DNA from: Curtobacterium sp. SGAir0471
GTDB taxonomy: Bacteria > Actinomycetota > Actinomycetes > Actinomycetales > Microbacteriaceae
DNA length: 64,000 bases
Assembly (NCBI RefSeq): GCF_005490985.1
Contig: NZ_CP027869.1
Span: forward strand, 2,542,001 to 2,606,000
Reading direction: 5' to 3'
Below the pieces are notes generated by a model. It worked only from the letters and a program-made list of their open reading frames with translations, was not told the origin of the DNA and ran no database searches. Shown in pieces: positions 8,910 to 17,229 of this stretch; the first letter of the stretch is position 1; each line of letters opens with the position of its first letter. The position numbers and the translations under genes were made by a program.

Positions 8910-10312
8910 GGTGCCTCCGTTCCGTTCAGGACGATACCGGAACGTTCGTTTCGTGCGTGTTGCGGTGCGGTCGGGCGGTCGACCAGGACCCCCTCGACGG
9001 CGGTGACCCCGTGGTCGGCCGTCGCCACGAGCCGACCGCGGAGCCAGGTCTCGGTGACGACGCCGACCGTGTGGAGGCCCGCGTAGGCGGAGACCGGGTT
9101 GCGGTGGGCCAGCGCCGACACCTCGACGACGCCCTCGGCCGCGGGGTCGAGGACCGCGAAGTGGGCGACCGTGCCCGGCGCGATCCGGCCGCGGTCGGTG
9201 AACCCGACGAGCGCCGCCGGCCCCGTCGTGAACCAGGGCAGGACGGCCTCGAGCGGGACCCCACGACGCAGGGCCTCGGTCCACACCGCCCGGAAGCCGA
9301 CCTGGAGACCGGCGATGCCGCCCCAGGCCGAGCCCCAGTCGTCGGTCTTCAGGTCGGCCGTCGACGGCGAGTGGTCGGACACGACGCAGTCGATCGTGCC
9401 GTCGAGCAGCCCTGCCCACAGCGCGTCGCGGTTCGCGTCGTCGCGGATCGGCGGGCAGCACTTGAACTCGGTCGCGCCGTCGGGGATCGACCCGGCCTCG
9501 AACGCCAGGTAGTGCGGACACGTCTCGACGGTCACCCGGACGCCCTCGGCCCTGGCTGCGCGGATCATCGGGAGCACCCCCGCGTCGGACAGGTGCAGCA
9601 CGTGCACGCGGGCTCCCGTCGCCCGGGCCCCGTCGAGGACCCGCGCGACGGCGGACTGCTCGGCACTGCCCGGACGGGTGGCGAGGAAGTCGACGTAGTG
9701 GCCACCGAGCGACCCGTGCGGCACCAGGTGGTCCGGGTCCTCGGCGTGCACGATGAGCAGCGCGTCGAGCTCGGCGACCTCCTCGATCGCCGCGCGCAGC
9801 TGCGCCGGGTCGAGGTGCGGGAACTCGTCGACGCCGCTCGGCGCCGTGAAGCACTTGAAGCCGAAGACCCCGGCGTCGTGCAGCGGGCCGCGTGCCCCGG
9901 CGTTGGCGGGGATCGCTCCTCCCCAGAACCCGACGTCGACCGCGACGCGTCCCTCGGCGCTCGCCCGCTTCACCGCGAGGGCGTCGACGTCGACCGTCGC
10001 CGGGATCGAGTTAAGCGGCATGTCGATGATCGTGGTCACGCCGCCGAGGGCCGCCGCCCTCGTGGCCGAGGCGAACCCCTCCCACTCGGTGCGACCGGGT
10101 TCGTTGACGTGCACGTGGGTGTCGACGAGTCCCGGCAGCAGCACGTGCTCGTCCGGGACGCTCCGGTCCTCCGTCGCCGCGACCGACGCCTCGAACGGCA
10201 GGACCGCGTCGACCACGCCGTCGCGGACGACGACCGCGGCCGGCTGCAGGACGCCGTCCACCCAGGCACGCCGAGCGCGGAGCACCAGGTCCGCGTGCAC
10301 TGCGGCGCTCAT
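8906..10312 (-). CDS. allB: Allantoinase
   Basis: This 468-aa cyclic amidohydrolase opens the allantoin ring to allantoate. Binuclear metal ligands are in order: VDTHVHVNEPGRTEWEG, the carboxylated-lysine motif FGFKCFTAPSGV, LIVHAEDPDH, RVHVLHLSDAG, and Asp in CVVSDHSPST. CPHYLAFEAG and FKCCPPIRDDANR separate allantoinase from dihydropyrimidinase and dihydroorotase. ATG 10312 overlaps the stop of the racemase-like gene by 4 bp. It is the central enzyme of the five-step operon. Confidence 0.95.
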   Translation of the reverse strand: MSAAVHADLVLRARRAWVDGVLQPAAVVVRDGVVDAVLPFEASVAATEDRSVPDEHVLLPGLVDTHVHVNEPGRTEWEGFASATRAAALGGVTTIIDMPLNSIPATVDVDALAVKRASAEGRVAVDVGFWGGAIPANAGARGPLHDAGVFGFKCFTAPSGVDEFPHLDPAQLRAAIEEVAELDALLIVHAEDPDHLVPHGSLGGHYVDFLATRPGSAEQSAVARVLDGARATGARVHVLHLSDAGVLPMIRAARAEGVRVTVETCPHYLAFEAGSIPDGATEFKCCPPIRDDANRDALWAGLLDGTIDCVVSDHSPSTADLKTDDWGSAWGGIAGLQVGFRAVWTEALRRGVPLEAVLPWFTTGPAALVGFTDRGRIAPGTVAHFAVLDPAAEGVVEVSALAHRNPVSAYAGLHTVGVVTETWLRGRLVATADHGVTAVEGVLVDRPTAPQHARNERSGIVLNGTEAP

Positions 10313-11097
10313 GCCGACACCTCCGCGAGCAGGACCGGAGCCGACACCGGCGCGGAGGACCCGGCCGCCTGCACCGTGAAGCCGGACAGCAGTCCCGTCA
10401 CCGGCTTCGGCGGCGGGGGTGCGTACTCGCCGGCCTTGCCGGTCCGCAGCCCGAGCCGGACGAGCGACTCCGCGAGCACCGTCGCCGCGGCCACCCCGTC
10501 GACCACCGGCGCACCGATCTCACGGGAGACCTCGGCGCAGAACTCCGCCATGCCCGCGCACCCGAGCACCACGGCGTCCGCGCCGCCCGCGATCACGGCG
10601 CGGCACTCCTCGACGACGAGCTCCCGGGCCCCCGACGTCGGGTCCTCCAGCTGCAGCACGGGCACCTCGCACGCCCGGATCTCGGTCACCAGGGAGGCGA
10701 ACCCGTAGCGCTCCGCCAGCTCCCACGCACGCCCGGTCGTGCGGGCCAGCGTCGTGACGACCCCGAACCGGCGACCGAGCATCGCGGCGGCGTGGAAGCC
10801 GGCCTCGGCGATCCCGATCACCGGTCCGGCGGCGAGCTCCCGCGCGGCGTCGAGTCCCGGGTCGCCGAAGCACGCGACGACGTACGCGTCGACCCCCTGC
10901 TGCTCGCCGAGCGCGATCTGCTCGAGGAGCCCGGGGACCGCGAGGGCCTCCTCGTAGTGGCTCTCGATCGAGGCCGGTCCGGTCGTGGGGGTCACCGCCT
11001 CGACGAGGGTGCCGGGGCCGGCGACGGCGGCCGCGGCGCGGCCGATCGCCGCCGTCATCGACGCGGTGGTGTTGGGGTTGACGACGCGGATGTGCAA
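10309..11097 (-). CDS. Asp/Glu racemase superfamily protein, probable allantoin racemase
   Basis: This 262-aa protein has the HyuE/HpxA layout of the Asp/Glu racemase superfamily. It starts IRVVNPNTTASMTAAIGRAA, and the two catalytic cysteines appear in AYVVACFGDPGLDAARE and AVVLGCAGMAEF. In a ureide cluster the likely substrate is (R)-allantoin, converted to the (S) form that allantoinase takes. Hydantoin racemase is the alternative. The start is TTG 11097, with GAGAGG a few bases upstream. It follows the permease by 144 bp, which contain a palindrome, and leads the tightly overlapped catabolic genes. Confidence 0.84.
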   Translation of the reverse strand: MHIRVVNPNTTASMTAAIGRAAAAVAGPGTLVEAVTPTTGPASIESHYEEALAVPGLLEQIALGEQQGVDAYVVACFGDPGLDAARELAAGPVIGIAEAGFHAAAMLGRRFGVVTTLARTTGRAWELAERYGFASLVTEIRACEVPVLQLEDPTSGARELVVEECRAVIAGGADAVVLGCAGMAEFCAEVSREIGAPVVDGVAAATVLAESLVRLGLRTGKAGEYAPPPPKPVTGLLSGFTVQAAGSSAPVSAPVLLAEVSA

Positions 11098-11159
11098 GCG
11101 GGACCTCTCGGACGGGAGTGGGGACAGGAGGGAGGCGGTGGACCCGGGAGGCGACGGTG

Positions 11160-11190
11160 CGGCCGGGAGGCGGGTCGCGCCTCCCGGCCG
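11160..11190 (-). terminator. GGGAGGC-type palindrome after the permease gene
   Basis: Thirteen-base arms (CGGCCGGGAGGCG and its complement) flank a 5-nt loop, 52 bp past the permease stop. The core matches the GGACGGGAGGC terminator family found elsewhere in this window. It could lower read-through from permease into racemase. Confidence 0.6.
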
Positions 11191-11241
11191 GTGTCGGCGA
11201 TCAGGTCGGGTCGGGTCGGCGAGTGCCGTGCGACGGCCGGG

Positions 11242-12804
11242 TCAGTCGCGTCCGACGGCTGCGCCGTCGTCGACCGTCGGGTCGTCCGCGGCCAGCACCG
11301 GCATCCGGGGCGACCGGCGCTCGAGCGCCCAGAAGACGACCAGACCGAGGCCGCAGCCGATGAACCAGCTGTAGTTGCTCAGCCAGGGCAGGACGCCCGT
11401 CGCCGGCGGCAGCACCGCGCTCGCGACCGACACGGCACCGGCGACCAGCAGGGTCCACATCGCGTTCGGGTTCCAACCGGCGCGGTACCAGTACCGGGCG
11501 GTGGGCTCCTTCGTGTACATGTCGTCGACCGCGACCCGCTGCTTCGCGACGAGGTAGTACCCGGCGATGAGGATCCCGAAGAGCGGGCCGATGAGGGCAC
11601 CGAGGATGCCGAGCGTGTAGAGGATCGCCTGGTCGTTGCCGTACCAGTTCCACGGGGTCAGCAGGACCGAGCCGACGGCGGCGATCATGCCGCCCGTCCG
11701 CCAGCTGATCTTCCGCGGGGCGACGTTCGAGAAGTCGAACGCGGGGCTGATGAAGTTCGCGACGATGTTGATGCCGACCGTCGCGGTGACGAAGGTCAGG
11801 CCGCCGAGCAGGATCGCGAACGGTGCGTCGATGGCCTGGACCGTCTCGATCGGGTCGGTGATGAGCTTGCCGAACACCGGCACCGTGGCGCTCGCGCAGA
11901 GCACGGTGAGCACCGAGAAGAACAGGAAGTTGACCGGCAGACCCCAGAAGTTGCCGCGCTTGACCGACCGGAACGAGCGGCCGTAGCGCGAGAAGTCACC
12001 GAAGTTGAGCATCGGGCCGGAGAAGTAGCTGACGACGATCGCGACGGCCGAGAGCATGACCGGGATCGAGGCGCCGAACGACATCGGCGCACCAGTGTGC
12101 AGGGTCAGCGAGATGTTGCCGATGCCGGCCTTCGCGACCAGGTACACCGCGAGCGCGATCATCACGACGTAGACGGCCGGGCCGGCGAAGTCGATGAAGC
12201 GGCGGATCGCCTCCATGCCCATCGAGAACAGTGCGGCCTGGGCGACCCAGAGGATGCCGTAGGAGATCCAGCCGAGCGCGGAGAGCCCGAGGAACGAGTG
12301 GTCGAGGAGCGCCGCGGAGCCGGGGATGAACTTGAGGAAGACGATGTTCAGCGACTGCGCGGCGAGGAAGGTCTGCACGCCGTACCAGGCCGTCGCGATG
12401 AGGCCACGGATGACCGCGGGGACGTTCGCCCCGATGACGCCGAAGACCGCGCGGTTGATCACCGGGTACGGCACCCCGGTGCGCTGCGACGGTTTCGCGA
12501 CGAGGTTCGCGAAGACCTGCACGATGAGGATGCCGACGACGAGGGCGACGAGGACCTGCCAGCTCGCGATGCCGAGCGCGAAGAGCGACCCGGCGGTGAC
12601 GTACCCGCCGACCGAGTGCACGTCGGACATCCAGAAGGCGAAGATGTTGTAGCTCGTCCAGCGCTGCTCGCGCAGGGGTGCGAGGTCCTCGTTGGTGAGC
12701 GCCGGGTCGTACCCGGGCTTGACGACGCCTGCGCCGGCGGCTGCCGACGAGGTCGTGCGGGGGGCGTGGGGCGCGGCGACCGGGGTCGCGATCTCTGTGA
12801 CCAA
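11242..12804 (-). CDS. NCS1-family nucleobase/allantoin permease
   Basis: This 520-aa inner-membrane symporter has about 12 hydrophobic segments. NCS1 signatures are NEDLAPLREQRWTSYNIFAFW before the first segment, GIASWQVLVALVVGILIVQV, and GVPYPVINRAVFGV with GLIATAWYGVQTFLAAQS. Position at the head of an allantoin operon suggests allantoin uptake (PucI-like); uracil, cytosine or hydantoin are alternatives. TTG 12804 was chosen because GGAGGA precedes it at good spacing and the frame upstream is low quality. The region just upstream holds the operator-like palindromes at 12893-12932, so this is the first gene of the operon. Confidence 0.92.
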   Translation of the reverse strand: MVTEIATPVAAPHAPRTTSSAAAGAGVVKPGYDPALTNEDLAPLREQRWTSYNIFAFWMSDVHSVGGYVTAGSLFALGIASWQVLVALVVGILIVQVFANLVAKPSQRTGVPYPVINRAVFGVIGANVPAVIRGLIATAWYGVQTFLAAQSLNIVFLKFIPGSAALLDHSFLGLSALGWISYGILWVAQAALFSMGMEAIRRFIDFAGPAVYVVMIALAVYLVAKAGIGNISLTLHTGAPMSFGASIPVMLSAVAIVVSYFSGPMLNFGDFSRYGRSFRSVKRGNFWGLPVNFLFFSVLTVLCASATVPVFGKLITDPIETVQAIDAPFAILLGGLTFVTATVGINIVANFISPAFDFSNVAPRKISWRTGGMIAAVGSVLLTPWNWYGNDQAILYTLGILGALIGPLFGILIAGYYLVAKQRVAVDDMYTKEPTARYWYRAGWNPNAMWTLLVAGAVSVASAVLPPATGVLPWLSNYSWFIGCGLGLVVFWALERRSPRMPVLAADDPTVDDGAAVGRD

Positions 12805-12892
12805 GGCGTCCTCCGTGGGAGTGGGCGGCGGGGGTCCCCGCTCGTGGACGACGCTATGGAGGCTGTTCGCGCCGTCCGTTTCCCTCGTGTAA

Positions 12893-12911
12893 CGGTCGTG
12901 TGACACGACCG
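12893..12911. promoter_or_regulatory. Inverted repeat, candidate operator of the ureide operon
   Basis: CGGTCGTGT, one base, then ACACGACCG: a perfect 9-bp inverted repeat, about 90 bp upstream of the permease start. Shape and place fit a dimeric regulator such as the operon-encoded RpiR protein. The link is inferred. Confidence 0.55.
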
Positions 12912-12918
12912 GCCGGTT

Positions 12919-12932
12919 GGAACGGACGTTCC
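12919..12932. promoter_or_regulatory. GGAACG-GA-CGTTCC palindrome, AllR-like
   Basis: Perfect 6-bp arms with a 2-bp spacer, flanked by TT on the left. The outline TTGGAA..TTCC resembles the IclR-type AllR site of enteric allantoin genes. No IclR gene lies in this window, so the binding protein is unknown. Confidence 0.5.
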
Positions 12933-12951
12933 GAGCTGGAGGCAACCGTCG

Positions 12952-13158
12952 TCAGTGCCAGGTGCTCACCGCGACGTCCAAGACCTTGAGGACCACGACG
13001 ACGATCGGTCGGACCACCCAGGTCCAGCACCACCGGAAGGGCTGTGGTAGCCACATCGGCTGCTCGTACTGCCGCCGCTTCGCCGTGCGTTCCGCACGTG
13101 TCAGCGGTTGAGCTCTCCTGCGTCGCGAGACCGCATCGGAGGACGTCGCGCGCGTCAC
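12952..13158 (-). CDS. Small hypothetical protein with a hydrophobic C-terminal segment
   Basis: This 68-aa frame starts at GTG 13158, overlapping the upstream gene stop as GTGA, the same coupling used across this genome. The first 35 residues are strongly basic (SRRRRAQPLTRAERTAKRRQ). They are followed by a Trp/Val-rich segment, FRWCWTWVVRPIVVVVLKVL, that could be one membrane helix. No family is recognised. The overlap and the basic-then-hydrophobic layout support it as real, probably a membrane-anchored small protein. Confidence 0.55.
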   Translation of the reverse strand: MTRATSSDAVSRRRRAQPLTRAERTAKRRQYEQPMWLPQPFRWCWTWVVRPIVVVVLKVLDVAVSTWH

Positions 13159-14048
13159 GGTCGTCCGGGGAACCGCAGGTCCCGCCAGGTGAAGCCGCCC
13201 CGGGGCGGGAGCGCCGCTCGGATGTGCTCGTCGTCGAAGTGGGCCCTCGGCGCGAGGTCCGCCGGGAGCTCGCCGGCCGGCTGCGTCGCCTCGGTGACCC
13301 CCTCGACGAGCATCCGCACCTGCGCCTTCGCGACGAGCGGCACGCGCATGGTCCACTCGGTGACCTGTCCGAGCACCCGGTGCGCCCACACCGGCGCCGG
13401 GAACACCCGCACCGGCCGGTCGACCACGCGCGCGACCCGGCGGACCGCCTCGCTGAGCAACAGCGCCTCGCCGCCACGGACCGCCACCGTGCGGCGGGAC
13501 AGCCGCCCCTCGAGGGCGCCGACGAGCACGTCCACGAGCTCGGCCACGGGGATCGGGCTGATCGTCTTCTCGCGGAACCCCACGGACGCGAACAACGGCA
13601 CGGTCTGCACGGTGTGGCTCAGGTGGTCGACGAGGTGGTCCCCGTGCCCGTAGATCATGCCCGCCTTCAGCACCGTGTAGTCGAGCCCGGACGACCGGAC
13701 CATCTCCTCGGCTGCCCACTTCGTCTCGTGGTACGGGGAGCCGGTGCCCGGCCGAGCCCGCAGGAAGCTCAACAGCACGACGCGCTGCACCCCGGCCCGG
13801 TGGGCCGCCTCGAGCACGGCGGCGGTGCCGCGGACGTGCACGCGCTCGAACGTCTGGTCGCCGATCTCGCGGTTGATGCCTGCGCAGTGGGCGATCGCGT
13901 CGACCCCGGCGAAGGCCTCGGTGAGGGCGTCGACGTCGTCGATCTCGACGCCGGTCCGACGCGAGACGACCACCACGTCGTCAGCTGCGTACCGTTCCGC
14001 GAGGTGTCGTCCCACGAACCCGGTCCCACCGGTGATCGCTACCCGCAT
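13155..14048 (-). CDS. NAD(P)-binding Rossmann-fold protein (atypical SDR, NmrA/epimerase-like)
   Basis: This 297-aa protein starts with the dinucleotide motif ITGGTGFVGRHLAERY and carries an atypical-SDR core: GVDAIAHCAGINREIGDQTF, VHVRGTAAVLEAAHRAGVQRVV and PYHETKWAAEEMVR. The YxxxK pair is visible as YHETK. Members include ubiquinone-related NDUFA9-like proteins and sugar-nucleotide epimerase relatives; the substrate is not evident. GGAGGAACAGAC precedes ATG 14048, and a TAGAGT hexamer lies about 40 bp upstream. The gene is coupled to the 68-aa frame by a GTGA overlap. Confidence 0.8.
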   Translation of the reverse strand: MRVAITGGTGFVGRHLAERYAADDVVVVSRRTGVEIDDVDALTEAFAGVDAIAHCAGINREIGDQTFERVHVRGTAAVLEAAHRAGVQRVVLLSFLRARPGTGSPYHETKWAAEEMVRSSGLDYTVLKAGMIYGHGDHLVDHLSHTVQTVPLFASVGFREKTISPIPVAELVDVLVGALEGRLSRRTVAVRGGEALLLSEAVRRVARVVDRPVRVFPAPVWAHRVLGQVTEWTMRVPLVAKAQVRMLVEGVTEATQPAGELPADLAPRAHFDDEHIRAALPPRGGFTWRDLRFPGRP

Positions 14049-14087
14049 GTCTGTTCCTCCGCCCGGGGCGAATCGCCCCCTGCACTC

Positions 14088-14093
14088 ACTCTA
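14088..14093 (-). promoter_or_regulatory. -10 hexamer TAGAGT for the NAD-binding protein gene
   Basis: TAGAGT reads towards ATG 14048 with a 39-nt gap, leaving room for the GGAGGA ribosome site. The remaining bases up to 14232 show nothing else recognisable. Confidence 0.4.
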
Positions 14094-14232
14094 GGGAGTC
14101 CCGTCGGACCCCGTCGGCGGGTGTCAGGCGGCGGGACGTCGGACCGGAGGCGCGTGGCGGGCGGGCGCGGCGCCTGCGATCCGGAGCACGACGAGCGGCT
14201 CCCCCGCGTCACCCCGGTCGGAGGTGGACACC

Positions 14233-14655
14233 TCAGTCCTCGCCGAGCTCCCCCGGGACGGGCAGACCGAGCAGGGTGATGAGCTTCAGCAGGGTCTCCT
14301 CGGCGAAGTCGTCGACGGGATCCTCGACGACCGCTTCGGCGAGGAGCGGCCGGATCGCGGCTGCTGCCACCGAGCTCCCCGTCACTGCTGCAGCCCACCT
14401 CGCCAGCCCTTCGGCCTGCTCGTCCAGGTCGACGTCGTCGCTCTCGTCCGGGTCGTCGAAGTAGTCGCGCGGTTGGAACCCGAGGTAGACCAGCCCTCCG
14501 GCGGAGGGTCCGGGCTCGTACGCCACGGTGACCAGGTCGCTGTCGTGGACGGACGCGGAGAAGAAGGGCTCGGGGTGGGCGCCCGGGTCAGCGATCTCCT
14601 CCTCGTCGACGCTCCACCGCTGATCGGCGAACGTGAACGTGGCGAACATGCCCAT
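14233..14655 (-). CDS. Hypothetical acidic protein, 140 aa
   Basis: The frame from ATG 14655 encodes an acidic, soluble protein beginning MGMFATFTFADQRWSVDEEE. It has an Asp-rich middle (FDDPDESDDVDLDEQ) and a helical C terminus. A second in-frame ATG lies two codons downstream. GAAGGACGG upstream may serve as ribosome site. No family is recognised and the neighbours give no clue. The aromatic-rich beta-like N-terminal half looks like a small ligand-binding or immunity-type fold, but that is only an impression. Confidence 0.6.
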   Translation of the reverse strand: MGMFATFTFADQRWSVDEEEIADPGAHPEPFFSASVHDSDLVTVAYEPGPSAGGLVYLGFQPRDYFDDPDESDDVDLDEQAEGLARWAAAVTGSSVAAAAIRPLLAEAVVEDPVDDFAEETLLKLITLLGLPVPGELGED

Positions 14656-14858
14656 GCGGGACCGTCCTTCGGATCGTCGAGGTGACGCCGACCCAGGGAG
14701 AGCGGCGTGCGTGCAGTGTACGGCTCGCGCGGGTCCGCCATCGGCGGTTCGGTGCGTGACCGGCGCCGACGGGGCATGCAGTTCGAAGCCGAACGACATC
14801 CGAGGAGTCATCGCCGGCAGAGCGGACAGACGGGCCAGTCCGTGCGTCGCGCTCCGGG

Positions 14859-14864
14859 TACTCT
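14859..14864 (+). promoter_or_regulatory. -10 hexamer TACTCT of the small membrane protein gene
   Basis: TACTCT ends 6 nt before GTG 14871, the leaderless arrangement seen repeatedly in this window. Nothing else is recognisable in 14656-14858. Confidence 0.5.
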
Positions 14865-14870
14865 TCCGTC

Positions 14871-15236
14871 GTGCAGCCACCCACGGAGGAACCGCTCGTC
14901 TGGAAGGTGGCACGACCGCCCCGGGAGCGAGGGGTGCCGGGTACCTGGCCGACGATCGCGGCGCTCGCGGTCGGTCTCGCCGCGACGGTCGGCGTCGTCT
15001 GGTTCGCGCTCTCTTGGTCCGTGCTCGTCGGCGACGCGCTGGGCTGGGCGCGCTGGATGCTCGTCCTGGTGCAGGGAGGTCTGTGGCTGTCAGCGGCCGC
15101 TCTGTGCGTGTGGCAGTGGAAGCATCGCCGGAGTGGCCTGTGGGTCGCACTCACGGCGGGCGTCGTCGCCAGCGTCTTCTTCGTCGTCGCGACGTTCTTG
15201 CTCGTTGCGTCCCTTCCCTGTCCGTCGTTCTGCTGA
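14871..15236 (+). CDS. Small hypothetical membrane protein
   Basis: This 121-aa protein has three clear hydrophobic segments: about residues 27-48 (TIAALAVGLAATVGVVWFAL), 60-80 (MLVLVQGGLWLSAAALCVWQ) and 90-112 (LWVALTAGVVASVFFVVATF). A short basic loop, WKHRRSG, lies between the second and third. The C terminus ends in a Cys-Pro-Cys-like stretch, CPSFC. No family is recognised. The leaderless -10 just upstream supports the start. Confidence 0.65.
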   Translation: MQPPTEEPLVWKVARPPRERGVPGTWPTIAALAVGLAATVGVVWFALSWSVLVGDALGWARWMLVLVQGGLWLSAAALCVWQWKHRRSGLWVALTAGVVASVFFVVATFLLVASLPCPSFC

Positions 15237-15267
15237 GGACGACACCGTCCCCGCTAGCGTCGGCGGT

Positions 15268-15681
15268 TCAGGGCAGCGCCGAGCCCCAGGTGATGTCACC
15301 GTGACAGAAGACCGCGGTCACCCCGTCACCTGCCCACACGTCCATCCACGTGGGAGCCGTCGGGCGGGCACTGACGGACGGGAGCGAGGACTTCGCGAGC
15401 ACCGCGATCGCCGCCCGTTCGGGCCAGACGGGCTTGCACGGACCGCCGCCTCCGCAGCCGCACACCTCGTACGCCAGCTCGGCACCGGCGCGCACCAGCT
15501 CCGCCGCGGTCTCCACGCTGATGTCCGTCTTGCGGCGGGTCAGTCGTGCGCCCGCCGGCGTGAACAGCTCGCCCGCGAGGTTGAAGGTGCCGGGACGGAC
15601 CGCGAAGCGGCCGGAGGTGGCCCGGGCTCCCGCGGTCGGGCTGCCGACAGCGACGGCAGCCCGTCGAGCGCGCTTCGTCAT
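15268..15681 (-). CDS. Hypothetical protein with a Cys/Gly-rich centre
   Basis: This 137-aa frame from ATG 15681 begins basic ([12 protein letters not shown]). It has a central cysteine/glycine cluster, [16 protein letters not shown], that could bind a metal, and ends in a Trp-rich tail. No family is recognised. Its end faces the small membrane protein gene convergently with about 30 bp between stops. A Cys-Gly-rich loop in a short secreted or metal-binding protein is possible, but no signal peptide is seen. Confidence 0.5.
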   Translation of the reverse strand: MTKRARRAAVAVGSPTAGARATSGRFAVRPGTFNLAGELFTPAGARLTRRKTDISVETAAELVRAGAELAYEVCGCGGGGPCKPVWPERAAIAVLAKSSLPSVSARPTAPTWMDVWAGDGVTAVFCHGDITWGSALP

Positions 15682-15760
15682 GACAGGAGTCTCGCACCAC
15701 CCGGGCCCCGCTCGTCGACCCGCGATGCGCCGCCCGTCATGCGGGTGCCATGATCAGCGG

Positions 15761-16105
15761 GTGATCGTCCTGGGACCTCCCGCAGTGCGCTTCGGGTCGG
15801 CTGCCGTCGGAGCCGCCGCCGGCCTGTTCGCGGTCGTTGCGGCCGCCGCAGCGGCGGACGGCGGAGAGCCGCTGTTCCTGCCGGCCCTGATCCTGCTCGT
15901 CGGTCACTGGATCTCACCCATCACGGCCTTCTGGGTCTCCTCGGGCGTGCTGGCGGGCCCGGCACGACGTTCAGCTGCAACGTCCGTCCGCCGGCTCGAT
16001 CAGTACCGGATCGACCGGGTACGGCGCCCGCGCCGAGCTCGGGCCGGCCCGGGCTGCCGCGCTCGGAGCATCCTCGGTACTGCTGCTCAGTGGCAGGATG
16101 CCCTC
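15761..16105 (+). other. In-frame membrane-like extension upstream of the isochorismatase gene
   Basis: From GTG 15761 the isochorismatase frame is open without a stop. It encodes two hydrophobic stretches ([20 protein letters not shown], and [20 protein letters not shown]), then a basic linker running into the hydrolase. Either the hydrolase is made as a membrane-anchored fusion from this start, or this is non-coding sequence that happens to be open. A ribosome site is weak at 15761 and better at 16106, so the short form is preferred. Confidence 0.3.
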
Positions 16106-16651
16106 ATGCCGACCATGAGTGCGATCCTCGTCATCGACCTGCAGCGAGGCGTCGTGCGCGACTGCTTCGATACCGAGGGCGTGCTCATGCGGACCGCCCG
16201 CCTCGTCGACCGTGCACGAGCGAGCGGTGTACCGGTGGTGTGGGTGCAGGACCACGGCGACTTCGCCGAGGGGTCTCCGGACTGGGAGCTCGCAGCACCG
16301 TTGGAGCGCCGGCCGGACGAGCCGCTCGTGAAGAAGGAGTACCGGGACTCGTTCTCGGACACCGACCTCCTCGCGATCCTGGAGCGCTCGGGAGTGCAGC
16401 ACCTCGTCGTCGCCGGTGCGCAGAGCGACTACTGCATCCGTACGACGACCCAGGCCGCAGCGGTCCACGGGTTCGACGTGACCTTGGTGTCGGACGCGCA
16501 CACGACAACGGACGCGGAGCACGACGGTGTCCACGTGAGTGGGGAGCAGATCGTCGCCCACACGAACATGTACTTCGGCGGCCTCCGGTACCCCGGCCGG
16601 CACTTCGCCGCCGAGCCGCACGACCGAGTGGACTTCGCGCTCAAAGGCTGA
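16106..16651 (+). CDS. Isochorismatase-family cysteine hydrolase
   Basis: This 181-aa hydrolase has the catalytic triad of the family: Asp in [11 protein letters not shown], Lys in [13 protein letters not shown], and nucleophile Cys in [15 protein letters not shown]. The family covers isochorismatases, nicotinamidases and carbamoyl-amide hydrolases; the substrate here is not evident. The length is typical. AGGATG lies about 8 nt before ATG 16106. A second ATG three codons downstream is possible, and the frame is also open upstream with a membrane-like stretch. Confidence 0.85.
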   Translation: MPTMSAILVIDLQRGVVRDCFDTEGVLMRTARLVDRARASGVPVVWVQDHGDFAEGSPDWELAAPLERRPDEPLVKKEYRDSFSDTDLLAILERSGVQHLVVAGAQSDYCIRTTTQAAAVHGFDVTLVSDAHTTTDAEHDGVHVSGEQIVAHTNMYFGGLRYPGRHFAAEPHDRVDFALKG

Positions 16652-16764
16652 CCGACCGGTCGCCGGCGGGGTTCGACCACGGGCCTCAGACGACGCGGAT
16701 CCGCGACGGACACTGATCCTCGACTGAGCCGCCGAGAGCGCACGCTGATGGGCGTGTCGCCGCC

Positions 16765-17226
16765 TCACATGTCGTCGATGAAGCGGAGGGTGTACCCGTC
16801 GGGGATGGTCTGGTGCTCGACGTAGTGGACGAAGACCGGCGCAGCCTGGTCTGCGGTGAACAGCTCGGCCGGGTGCCGCGGCTCGTGAGCGTCTTGCACG
16901 TCGATGACCTCGGTGAGCGGGTCGGCGAGGTCATGGGGACAACCGATGACGTACAACCGGTACTCGCCGTCGTCTTCGCGACGGCGGAGTTCGACGCTCA
17001 TCTTCTCCGCGGTGCCGCCGGCTTGGAGGTAGGAGGCGTCGAACTCCGCTTCGACCTTCTCCGGGTTGAACATCCAGTCGGCGTCGTCTGGGCACCACCA
17101 GATCCGCCACGCGAAGCGCTCGTCGTCATCGAGCAGACCGAGCATGTGCTGCACCTGCTCCGGCATCGGCCGGAACGTGTCCTTGAGGACGCTGCTGATG
17201 TGGCTGTTGGTCTCTTGGATGATCAT
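16765..17226 (-). CDS. Immunity-protein candidate paired with the polymorphic toxin
   Basis: This 153-aa acidic protein has no recognised family. It contains RIWWCPDDADW, an alternating strand region KMSVELRRREDDGEYRLYVIG, and a C-terminal YTLRFIDD. Its ATG lies 3 bp after the toxin stop on the same strand, the normal place for a cognate immunity gene. Size, acidity and composition fit immunity proteins, which bind and block a nuclease toxin. Third codon positions carry more A/T than in neighbouring housekeeping genes, as in the toxin gene. The function is inferred from position only. Confidence 0.65.
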   Translation of the reverse strand: MIIQETNSHISSVLKDTFRPMPEQVQHMLGLLDDDERFAWRIWWCPDDADWMFNPEKVEAEFDASYLQAGGTAEKMSVELRRREDDGEYRLYVIGCPHDLADPLTEVIDVQDAHEPRHPAELFTADQAAPVFVHYVEHQTIPDGYTLRFIDDM

Positions 17227-17229
17227 GCG

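Noticed and set aside
8930..8945. GAACGTTC palindrome as a regulatory site for pucG
   Set aside because: It lies inside the allB coding end and is only 8 bp. With the gene coupled to allB by overlap, a separate promoter is not needed.
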